DNA of 64,000 nucleotides from Bradyrhizobium sp. 164 (GTDB taxonomy: Bacteria > Pseudomonadota > Alphaproteobacteria > Rhizobiales > Xanthobacteraceae): assembly GCF_023073715.1 (NCBI RefSeq), contig NZ_JADPKA010000004.1, forward strand, positions 1-64,000, written 5' to 3'. The notes beneath the pieces were generated by a model. That model was not told the DNA's origin. It did not search any database and worked only from the letters and a program-made list of their open reading frames with translations. Shown here piece by piece: positions 27,901 through 34,617 of the stretch (position 1 is its first letter; each line of letters opens with the position of its first letter). A program made the translations under genes and the position numbers.

Positions 27901-28463
27901 ATTGCCGTCAACAGTGCGCGGCCGGTGAGGCTCTCGGGATCACGCGCGGCCTCCAGCAGCACCCTCAGATTGGCGCGTTCCATCATGTCGGTCTGGTCGC
28001 GCTCGTCGATCACGGCGAAGCGTGCCGGCACGTTGGCTTCGAACGGGAACTGCTGGAGCAGGCGCGTGCACAGCGCGTGAATCGTTTGCACCTTCAGCCC
28101 GCCCGGCGTTTCCAGCGCGCAGGCGAACAGCTTTCGCGCCTCGCGCCGCAGCTTTGCACTGGGATGCGGGATGCCGACCGCGCGAATGGCTGCGTCGAGC
28201 GCAGCGTCGTCCAGCGTCACCCAATGACCGAGCGTGGTGAACACGCGCTCGGCCATGTTGGCGGCCGCGGCCTTGGTGAAGGTGATGCAGAGGATCTTTT
28301 CCGGCGGGACGCCCGCGAGCAGCAGACGGATGACCCGCTGCACCAGCACATGCGTCTTGCCCGAGCCGGCGTTGGCCGACACGAAAGCCGATGCGGTCGG
28401 ATCGGATGCACGCGCCTGCCGCGCGCGCACCTCGTCGGGGATGGGGCGCGGTGCCTTCACCAT
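24954..28463 (-). CDS. addA: Double-strand break repair helicase-nuclease AddA
   Basis: The 1169-residue UvrD-like helicase has Walker A ANAGSGKTHVLVQR (30-43), ILCITFTKAAAANM, Walker B HVLIDEAQDTSPRQWD, SIFSFQGA, RVMTVHGAKGLEA and YVAMTRAADRL, and a C-terminal RecB-type nuclease with VLIVDFKTN (Lys1092). With AddB it resects DNA ends for RecA loading, the role of RecBCD elsewhere. The ATG at 28463 overlaps the addB stop (ATGGTGA). An upstream extension of 11 residues is possible but unlikely. Confidence 0.95.
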   Translation of the reverse strand: MVKAPRPIPDEVRARQARASDPTASAFVSANAGSGKTHVLVQRVIRLLLAGVPPEKILCITFTKAAAANMAERVFTTLGHWVTLDDAALDAAIRAVGIPHPSAKLRREARKLFACALETPGGLKVQTIHALCTRLLQQFPFEANVPARFAVIDERDQTDMMERANLRVLLEAARDPESLTGRALLTAMASAADVTFKEVVREACLSRDHFMAWTDQAGDAGAAVEQMAAVLGVDAGDQIEDVETEILDGPFLPRSRWDDIALALEDGSKSDKDQAGRLREAKVFSGSAQVDAYLCVFLTDDKLPRKVVLTKKLCDHNPSVARLFEAEAQRLGGLIEKRRAVTMRDRTAALLHIATAAAQNYRREKQERGLLDYDDLIDKTLAMLDRVSAGWVHYKLDRGVDHVLIDEAQDTSPRQWDIVAHIISEFTAGEGAREGLNRTIFAVGDEKQSIFSFQGAAPHEFDARRRELHRKFTAAGLKFDPVAFTYSFRSGATILHSVDHVFRDPQIYKSIHSVEIGHPLHNALADAGPSVIELWDLAEADDRQDIEGWRAPFDGVAVTSPEVKLAHRIQAEIKRLVESGTLTGHEGERRPLRYGDMLILVRRRGNAFDAVIQALKHANVPVAGADRLKLTEHIAIIDLMNLADALLLPQDDLALAVALKSPLFGLDDDDLFTLAWDRKASLRRALREHAATREKFATALRRLEACEARAREETPFAFYAWLLGGDGGRARILRRLGFEANDALDEFLELALNYERKAPASLQGFMAWLRSADTEVKRDMEISRDEVRVMTVHGAKGLEASVVFMVDTTSSPADSQRLRLIHVPRGNGGEVVVWAGRKADDPKPVAEARKAMLEETEDEYRRLLYVAMTRAADRLIVGGCMPGNMKTVRKLSWYDLVDTGLAGSGLDKQVIETPLGKVTRFSRPEDIVALGAPAASVRQTITLPGWLRAPAPREIVDDDALRPSGQSAEEGRSVRSGESVQSRALALQRGTLVHRLLQSLPDIAAERRREAARDFMARNASDWPEADRAALADKVLALITEPRFAPVFAAGSRAEVAIAGKLERPGRAPALVSGQIDRLVVRPEEVLIVDFKTNRAAPGSAAEAPAAYVRQLALYRAVLSRLYPQKLVRAVLLWTEALEYMEISAPALDAALASLHLGVSVLDPARGRS

Positions 28464-31400
28464 TCCTCGATCCCCAATCCGCCGGCCGCCGACCATTCCT
28501 TGATCCGGGCGAGATCGTCATAGGTGCCGTAGCGGTTCGCCCACATCGGCAGGTTCAGCGAGGTATAGGCCTGGTTCTCGTCCTCGAAGGCGCGGATCAG
28601 CGCCTCCAATTTGGCGCGCGCCTCGGCCGCCGCGGTGTCCGGTGGTTGCGGCTCGTCGCCTGGCTTGAACTTGAGTTCGAGAACGCGCTCCTCGCCCGGT
28701 GGATTGTTGCCGCTGAGGCGGACATAGACGAGCTGGCTCACGGACGCGCCGGCCTCGATGTCTGGGAAGCCTCCCTCGCGCAGGATCGCAGCTTCCAGCG
28801 TGAGCTGGGGCGACAGGCCCATGCGGACCTGCTTGCCGGTGGGCGGCTGCCCGGTCTTGTAATCGAGGATGGCATAGCGGCCGCCCTGGCGCCGTTCGAT
28901 GCGGTCCGCGCGCGCGGAGAGGCGGAAGCTGCGCGCGTTGTCGAGCGCGATCGAGATCTCGCCGTGGGTCTCTGCCGTGATGGCCTCGATCGCGTCGCGC
29001 CGCGCCGTCTCCCATTCGCCGAACCAGCGCGCGATGCGCTGGAAACGCGGCCACCACAGCGCCCGCGCCTCGGGCCGCTCCATCAGCGGGGCAAAATGTT
29101 TTTCGCCAATCGCGCGCAGCACGCGCGCGGGATCGTCGGGCAGGCGTGCCGCATAGGTTTCCGTGAACTCGCCGAGCGCGCCATGGATCGCCGAGCCGCG
29201 GTCGGCAGCCGAGAGCGGCATGTCGACCGGATCGAGTGCATCCAATCGCAAGATGCGTTTGGCGTAGATCGTGTAGGGATCGCGCAGCCAGTCTTCGATT
29301 TCGGTGACCGACATCTTGAGCGGCCGCGTCGCGCGCGGCGGTCGCGGCTCCGGCTGCTTGATCGGCCTGACCTCGTCGGGCTGGTCCATTGCGCCGGCGA
29401 ACTGCACGTATTTCTCGCCGGCGCGAACTGCCGCGTTCCAATGATGGTCGCCCGCAACCGCCTCTAACCGGTGCAGGAAGCGCGACGCCACCGCCGGCGC
29501 GCCGCCGGCCTTGGCGGAATGGGTGAGGATCACCTCGTCGGCGCCGAGCAGCTGTGCGAAGTCATGCGCGGAGAGGCCGATGCGGCGCTCCGGCAGATCG
29601 AGACCGAGCTCGTGCCGCATCGGCCGGCTCAGCCAGGGATCGATGCGTGGTGCCGGTGGCCAGACGCCCTCGATCAGACCGCCGACGATGATGCGGTCGG
29701 CCTGCATCAGGCGCGATTCCAGGGGGCCGTAGATCTGCAGCCGCGCGCCGGGCCTATCCCGCCGCCGCACCGCGCGGTCGCCGAACGCGGTCTGGAAGAC
29801 ATCGGGATAGTCAGGCAACGGCACCATCAACCCGCTGGTCGTTCCGCCGCGCAGCAGATCGTCGAAGGCGCTGGCGAGGGCGAGGCCCTCGCGATCCTCG
29901 AAGGCGAGCGGAATGCCTTGCTCGTCGCGCGACAGCTCGATCAGGATTTCGCGATGCCGGTGCGCGAGCTCGGCGAAGTCATAAGGTTTTGATGAGGCCA
30001 GGCTCTCGATCGGCGCCAATGCGTGTCGCAAAGCATCGATCAGCGCCTGGATGCGATCGAGATCCTCCGCCTTGAGCCGCGCGCGGGGCTCCGCGCGATG
30101 GAGCGCGGAGACTTCGCTGCGCCACAGCTTTGCCAGCTCGTCGCGAAAGCGGTTGAATTCGCGCAACAGGCCGGCCGTGCCGGCGGGTGGGCGTGTGCCG
30201 CGCAAGACCGCGAGCTCGAGTCCCTCGATCGCCGCCTTCCATGCGCCAGGTAGCCGGCCGAGCCGGCACAGCGGATGTTTCAGCATCGCCAGGAGCGTCG
30301 GCGGCTCCAGGCCCTTGGTCGCGACCTCTGCTGCGAGGCGGGCAAAGACACCGGCCGACGTTTCCATCAACACGTCGCCGCCGGAATCGTCGAAGGCGAG
30401 GTCCCATCGGGTCAGCGCAGCCATTACCCGCCGCGCCAGCGCGCGATCGGGCGTCACCAGCGCCGCCGATTTGTCGAGATGCCGCGCCTCGCGCATCGCG
30501 ATGGCGATCGCGAGGGCTTCCATTTCGGGGTTGGGGGCTTCCACGACCGCCAGGTTCTTCATGCCGCCAGCGATCTTTGCGGCGACATCCGGCTGCTTCA
30601 GCCGGTCATGCCAAACTTCCGTCTTGGCCGAGGGCCGCATCGATTCCGATGCGAGCAGATCGCGCCCGCCTTCTGCCGGCGGCTGGAGAATGTCGACGTC
30701 GCTGCGCTTGATGCCAAAACGCTGCAACAGCGCATGCATGGCATATTGCGGATGGTTCGACGCCGGATGCTCCGCGAACTTGCCGAGCGCATCGCGCACG
30801 CCGCCGATGGTGCGCCAGGCGTCCTCGTCGAGATCGGTGTCGAGGCCCGGCAGAACCACGGCGCCATGCGGCAGCAATGCGACCGCATGGAGGAATTTAG
30901 CGGTGGCCGGCATCGAGCCGGTTGAACCGGCCGCGATCACCGGCCCGTTCGGATGCGCGGTCAGCCGCCTGGCTTCCGCCGCGATGAGGAGATCGCGCCG
31001 TGCCGCCGGCTCGATCCGTTTGATCTCGGCGAGGTGGCCGGGCCAGGCAACGCGCGCGATGCGCAAGAATTCGAGCGAGTGCTGCCAGTAGCGGTCGAGA
31101 TTATCAGGCACGAGCCCATCGAGCGCGCTCCAGTCGACACCGCGCGTCACCATGTCGTCGATCAGCCGTGCAAGATCGGACGCCAATGCAAGCGTCGAGG
31201 CGGGGCCGCCGACCACCAGCGGGGACAGCACCGGGCGCTTGGCCCAGGCCGCCACCAGTTGCGCAAGTGTCAGCCGCCGTTCGAGCTCGCCGAGCCGGGG
31301 CGGAATGTCGAGCGGCGTCGCGCCGGAGAACTGTTCGCCCTCGTCGGCAAAGGCGAGCTCGTCCTCGTCGATGTCGCCGAGTGCGACGATGCGCGGCAGC

Positions 31401-31603
31401 ACCACAGCATCCGCCTTCATCTCGTCGAGGAAGATCTCGCGGACCACGCGCATCGCGCGTCGGGTCGGCAGGTACAGAGTCGCATCCGCAAGCCGCGCCG
31501 GTTCCTTGCGCGCCTCGAAGCCATCGGCCAGCCGGCCGTCGAGCAGGCTCGCGACGACCGTGCGCAGGAACGGAACTGAGATGGGAACGCTGAAAACGCG
31601 CAT
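28457..31603 (-). CDS. addB: Double-strand break repair protein AddB, alphaproteobacterial type
   Basis: The 1048-residue protein is the inactive-helicase partner of AddA with a C-terminal nuclease domain (AILDYKTGQPPTGKQV; Asp914, Lys916). The N-terminus MRVFSVPISVPFLRTVV and the P-loop-free layout match the alphaproteobacterial AddB family (TIGR02786). It scans for regulatory sequence and cuts one strand during end resection. The ATG at 31603 is chosen because the family starts there; an earlier codon would add nine residues. It is followed by addA and trxA. Confidence 0.93.
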   Translation of the reverse strand: MRVFSVPISVPFLRTVVASLLDGRLADGFEARKEPARLADATLYLPTRRAMRVVREIFLDEMKADAVVLPRIVALGDIDEDELAFADEGEQFSGATPLDIPPRLGELERRLTLAQLVAAWAKRPVLSPLVVGGPASTLALASDLARLIDDMVTRGVDWSALDGLVPDNLDRYWQHSLEFLRIARVAWPGHLAEIKRIEPAARRDLLIAAEARRLTAHPNGPVIAAGSTGSMPATAKFLHAVALLPHGAVVLPGLDTDLDEDAWRTIGGVRDALGKFAEHPASNHPQYAMHALLQRFGIKRSDVDILQPPAEGGRDLLASESMRPSAKTEVWHDRLKQPDVAAKIAGGMKNLAVVEAPNPEMEALAIAIAMREARHLDKSAALVTPDRALARRVMAALTRWDLAFDDSGGDVLMETSAGVFARLAAEVATKGLEPPTLLAMLKHPLCRLGRLPGAWKAAIEGLELAVLRGTRPPAGTAGLLREFNRFRDELAKLWRSEVSALHRAEPRARLKAEDLDRIQALIDALRHALAPIESLASSKPYDFAELAHRHREILIELSRDEQGIPLAFEDREGLALASAFDDLLRGGTTSGLMVPLPDYPDVFQTAFGDRAVRRRDRPGARLQIYGPLESRLMQADRIIVGGLIEGVWPPAPRIDPWLSRPMRHELGLDLPERRIGLSAHDFAQLLGADEVILTHSAKAGGAPAVASRFLHRLEAVAGDHHWNAAVRAGEKYVQFAGAMDQPDEVRPIKQPEPRPPRATRPLKMSVTEIEDWLRDPYTIYAKRILRLDALDPVDMPLSAADRGSAIHGALGEFTETYAARLPDDPARVLRAIGEKHFAPLMERPEARALWWPRFQRIARWFGEWETARRDAIEAITAETHGEISIALDNARSFRLSARADRIERRQGGRYAILDYKTGQPPTGKQVRMGLSPQLTLEAAILREGGFPDIEAGASVSQLVYVRLSGNNPPGEERVLELKFKPGDEPQPPDTAAAEARAKLEALIRAFEDENQAYTSLNLPMWANRYGTYDDLARIKEWSAAGGLGIEEW

Positions 31604-31705
31604 GGGCTGCCTGATTCGATCAGGCGCCAATATAGGGAGACAAGGTCAAATGGTCATGGGCCGAGGTGACGTCTTCCCCGCCGTTTGCGCGGCATCACCG
31701 TTCTC

Positions 31706-31834
31706 GTGCCCCGGACGCAGCGCAGCGCTCCTTCGATGCGCTGCAGAGCCGGGGCCCATCTCGCCGCCTTGCCTGTAGCTTTCTGGATCCCGGCTCAGCG
31801 GCGCACCGCTACGCGCTGCACCGCGTCCGGGACA
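31706..31834. repeat. Long inverted-ended dispersed element, relative of 1884-1932
   Basis: The left end GTGCCCCGGACGCAGCG and the right end CGCGTCCGGGACAT are inverted copies of each other and share 24 identical left-end bases with the copy at 1884. Internal GAGCCGGGGCCC and GATCCCGGCTC also pair. It fills most of the murU-addB spacer and contains no gene. Confidence 0.72.
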
Positions 31835-31845
31835 TGGAAGCAGCC

Positions 31846-32568
31846 CTAGGCCACGCTCTCCAGAAACGCCTCTTCAGCCGCATGCACCGCATCAGGCGTG
31901 CCGACATGCATCCAGACGCCGTCGAGCCGCAGGCCGAACAGCCGCTCCTGCTCGTTGGCGCGATCGAACATTTTTGTCAGCGAGAACTCGCCCCTGGGCG
32001 CATCGGCAAAGATCGCGGGCGACATGATCGCGGCGCCGGCATAGACGAACGGAACGACCTCCTTTTCCTTGCGCTTGCGCAAGGCCCCGTCGGGCAGCAT
32101 GCCGTAATCGCCGCGGCCGCTATAGCCGATGCTGGTCGCGGTCGGCGCCATCAGCAGCAGAATGTCCATGCGCGCGGGGTCGAAGTTTTCCGCAAGCCGC
32201 GTCAGGTTCGAGCGCACGCCGTCGATCCACAGCGTGTCGGAATTGACGTGGAAGAACGGCGCGTCGCCGAGCAGCGGCAGCGCCTTCACGACGCCGCCGC
32301 CGGTGCCGAGCACTTGGTCGCGTTCGTCGGAGATGGTCACGCGCGGATGCTGGCGCGATGCGGTGTGATTGATGATCTGGTCCGGCAGATAGTGCACGTT
32401 GACCACCGCCTCGGTCACGCCGGCATGGCCGAGCTTGTCGAGCACGTGGTCGAGCAGCGGCTGGCCGGCCACCGGCACCATCGGCTTCGGCATCTTGTCC
32501 GTCAGCGGACGCATGCGCAGGCCGAACCCTGCGGCAAGCACCATGGCTTTGGTCGGTTTGACGGACAT
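31846..32568 (-). CDS. murU: MurU-like nucleotidyltransferase (N-acetylmuramate-1-phosphate uridylyltransferase)
   Basis: The 240-residue NTP-transferase has the sugar-nucleotide signature MVLAAGFGLRMRPLTDKMPKPMVPVAGQPLL, then ERDQVLGTGGGVVKALP and the metal Asp in FFHVNSDTLWIDG. MurU makes UDP-MurNAc from MurNAc-alpha-1-phosphate in the peptidoglycan-recycling bypass of de novo synthesis. The assignment from sequence alone could be a mannose-1-phosphate guanylyltransferase, but the amgK-type kinase gene two genes upstream supports MurU. It ends close to a dispersed repeat. Confidence 0.83.
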   Translation of the reverse strand: MSVKPTKAMVLAAGFGLRMRPLTDKMPKPMVPVAGQPLLDHVLDKLGHAGVTEAVVNVHYLPDQIINHTASRQHPRVTISDERDQVLGTGGGVVKALPLLGDAPFFHVNSDTLWIDGVRSNLTRLAENFDPARMDILLLMAPTATSIGYSGRGDYGMLPDGALRKRKEKEVVPFVYAGAAIMSPAIFADAPRGEFSLTKMFDRANEQERLFGLRLDGVWMHVGTPDAVHAAEEAFLESVA

Positions 32569-32691
32569 TCTCGCTTTCTCAAATCCCTTGATTTCGCTTT
32601 CGCGGCAATCCTAGCATGAGCCTCGGCCAGCCGCACCGCATCCCAACCGCCTTAATCGCCCGCCGTGACGGTTGTACGACGGGTGTTGCCG

Positions 32692-33009
32692 TCACGCCCC
32701 GATGGCGGTGGAGCGCACCTTTTTCTTCTTGTCGCCGAGCTTGAGGAAATTGACGCCGATCTGGTCGCCATTGACCCAGGCCAGCTCGCAGCGCCGGTAC
32801 GCAAGTCCGGTGGACGACAGCAGGAGAAAAAATTCCTTCAGATGGAGGCCTTCGACCGAGCCGTCGATGGTCAGCTTGGCGCCGGTATCGGAAACGTCCT
32901 CCATGGTGCAGTCACGCCGCCAGGTGCCGTCGATGCCCATCATCTGGGCCGGAACCCCGCGCTCGAAAACGACCCGGTTATTGCCGCGCTGATCCGCTTT
33001 CGCCGTCAT
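32692..33009 (-). CDS. Single-domain PilZ protein
   Basis: The 105-residue protein shows the PilZ c-di-GMP-binding layout: an N-terminal RGNNR (RxxxR motif), then VSDTGAKLTIDG (D/NxSxxG motif) and the beta-barrel strands LKEFFLLLSST, AYRRCELAWVNGDQIGVNFL. Such small PilZ proteins signal c-di-GMP to partners. It sits between the tsaE-amgK fusion and murU on the same strand, so may be co-transcribed with them; a functional tie to cell-wall recycling is unproven. The ATG at 33009 is preferred over a GTG one codon earlier. Confidence 0.85.
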   Translation of the reverse strand: MTAKADQRGNNRVVFERGVPAQMMGIDGTWRRDCTMEDVSDTGAKLTIDGSVEGLHLKEFFLLLSSTGLAYRRCELAWVNGDQIGVNFLKLGDKKKKVRSTAIGA

Positions 33010-33096
33010 CACCCTTGCTCCAGCCCCGTAACGATCCGGCTGCCTCGCGGCCAGAATAGCGACATCTTGGCTAACGGCTGGTAAATCGGGCCCGGA

Positions 33097-34617
33097 TCAG
33101 GGTTGCGGCGGCGGGACGTTGGCGAGATACCAGTCGCGCAAAGAGCCGAGCGCGGGATGCGCCAGCGAGCGTTGGAGATAGGTCCAGATCCGCGGCTGGT
33201 GACGCAGATAATGCGGCTTGCCATCGCGGCGATTCAGCCGGGCGAAGGTGCCGAGCAGGCGGGTATTCCGCTGCGCCGACATGATGGCGTAGAGCTCGGC
33301 GAAGCCGGCGGCGTCGAAGCTTGCGTCGCTGGCGCGGCGTGCCTTGATATAGCGCGACAGCAGCGTCAGCTCGAGGCTTTCGGGCACGTCGATGCGGGCG
33401 TCCTGGAGCAACGACACCACATCGTAGGATTTCGGTCCAAGCACGGTGTCCTGGAAATCGATCACGCCGACGCGTTCGATGCCGCTGCGATTCCCAAGCC
33501 AGATCAGATTGGGCGAGTGGTAGTCCCGGATGATCCACGTCCGCGGCGCCGCCAAGGGCTTCTTCAGCAGCTCGCGCCACATCGCGAGAAACTCGGCGCG
33601 CGCCTCTTGGCTGAGCGGAGCATTGCGATCGGGCAGATACCATTCCGGCATCAGGCCGATCTCGATCAGCAGCGCCTCGGCGTCGAAGACCGGTATCTCG
33701 TAGCTCTGGCCGGCGAGCGGTAAGGTTTCCGGCAGCGTCCTGCCGTGCAGCATGGCCAGCACATCGATCGCAGCCTCATAGCGTTCGGGAATCGGGCGCG
33801 GCGGATCGCCTTCGATCACGCCTTCGCTGCCGAAATCTTCGGTGATCAGAAAGCCGTGGTCGAGATCCGAATGGTGGATCGCGGGCGCAGAGATTCCCTG
33901 TGCACGCAGGCCTTCGTCGATGGCGACGAAGGGCTTTACATTTTCGGCGAGATGCACTGCGGCGCTGTAGGACTTTCCGTCATAAAGGGCGGCGCCGTCG
34001 GGGCGCTGCGGAAAGTTCATGAGAATGACGGTCTCGCCGTCGCGCAGCAGCCGCGCATAGGAGCGGGTCGAGGCATCGCCGGCCATGCGCCGACGCGTCG
34101 CGTCGAGATAGCCGGAGGCGTCGAGGAATTCGCGCAGGGCCTTCAGTCGCACGACTTGCGCGGCGCCCTTGCCGTAACCGGTGATGTCGGCCGCGCGCGC
34201 ATTCGAGCCCAGCGCCGGCCGGTGCGTCAGCGCGATGTCGATGCGGTCTTCGGGCATCGCCGACGGCGCACGCTCTGGCCATTCGATCAGAACGAGGGTT
34301 GCGTCCGGCAGCGGCGACAGCCCGATCTCCTCGAGCTCGCTCTCGTCCTCGACGCGGTAGAGGTCAGCATGCATCACCGGGAAGGGTGGCAGCTCGTAGC
34401 CCTGCACCAGCGTGAAGGTCGGGCTCGGAACTTCCAGCGTCTCGTCACCGGCGAGATAGCGGATCAGGGCGCGCGCGGCTGCGGTCTTGCCGGCCCCGAG
34501 ATCGCCAGTGAGCGTGACGGCGTCGCCGGGGCCGACCAGCAGCGCGAGGTCGGCCATCAATTGCGCGGTAGCCGTCTCGTTGTGGAGCGCGACGGAGAAT
34601 GTGGTTGCTTCGGTCAT
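33097..34617 (-). CDS. tsaE-amgK: TsaE-AmgK fusion: tRNA t6A ATPase plus amino-sugar kinase
   Basis: The 506-residue protein joins two enzymes. Residues ~1-155 are TsaE, the ATPase for tRNA threonylcarbamoyladenosine synthesis: P-loop GDLGAGKT (38-45), SPTFTLVQGY, MHADLYRVEDESELEEIG and LIEWPER. Residues ~165-506 are an aminoglycoside-phosphotransferase-like kinase: TRSYARLL, GFLITEDFGSEGV, catalytic RDYHSPNLIWL (Asp364) and IDFQDT (Asp386). It matches AmgK, which phosphorylates MurNAc/GlcNAc. Both halves keep catalytic residues. Its ATG overlaps the divL stop (ATGA); murU follows the PilZ gene. Confidence 0.92.
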   Translation of the reverse strand: MTEATTFSVALHNETATAQLMADLALLVGPGDAVTLTGDLGAGKTAAARALIRYLAGDETLEVPSPTFTLVQGYELPPFPVMHADLYRVEDESELEEIGLSPLPDATLVLIEWPERAPSAMPEDRIDIALTHRPALGSNARAADITGYGKGAAQVVRLKALREFLDASGYLDATRRRMAGDASTRSYARLLRDGETVILMNFPQRPDGAALYDGKSYSAAVHLAENVKPFVAIDEGLRAQGISAPAIHHSDLDHGFLITEDFGSEGVIEGDPPRPIPERYEAAIDVLAMLHGRTLPETLPLAGQSYEIPVFDAEALLIEIGLMPEWYLPDRNAPLSQEARAEFLAMWRELLKKPLAAPRTWIIRDYHSPNLIWLGNRSGIERVGVIDFQDTVLGPKSYDVVSLLQDARIDVPESLELTLLSRYIKARRASDASFDAAGFAELYAIMSAQRNTRLLGTFARLNRRDGKPHYLRHQPRIWTYLQRSLAHPALGSLRDWYLANVPPPQP

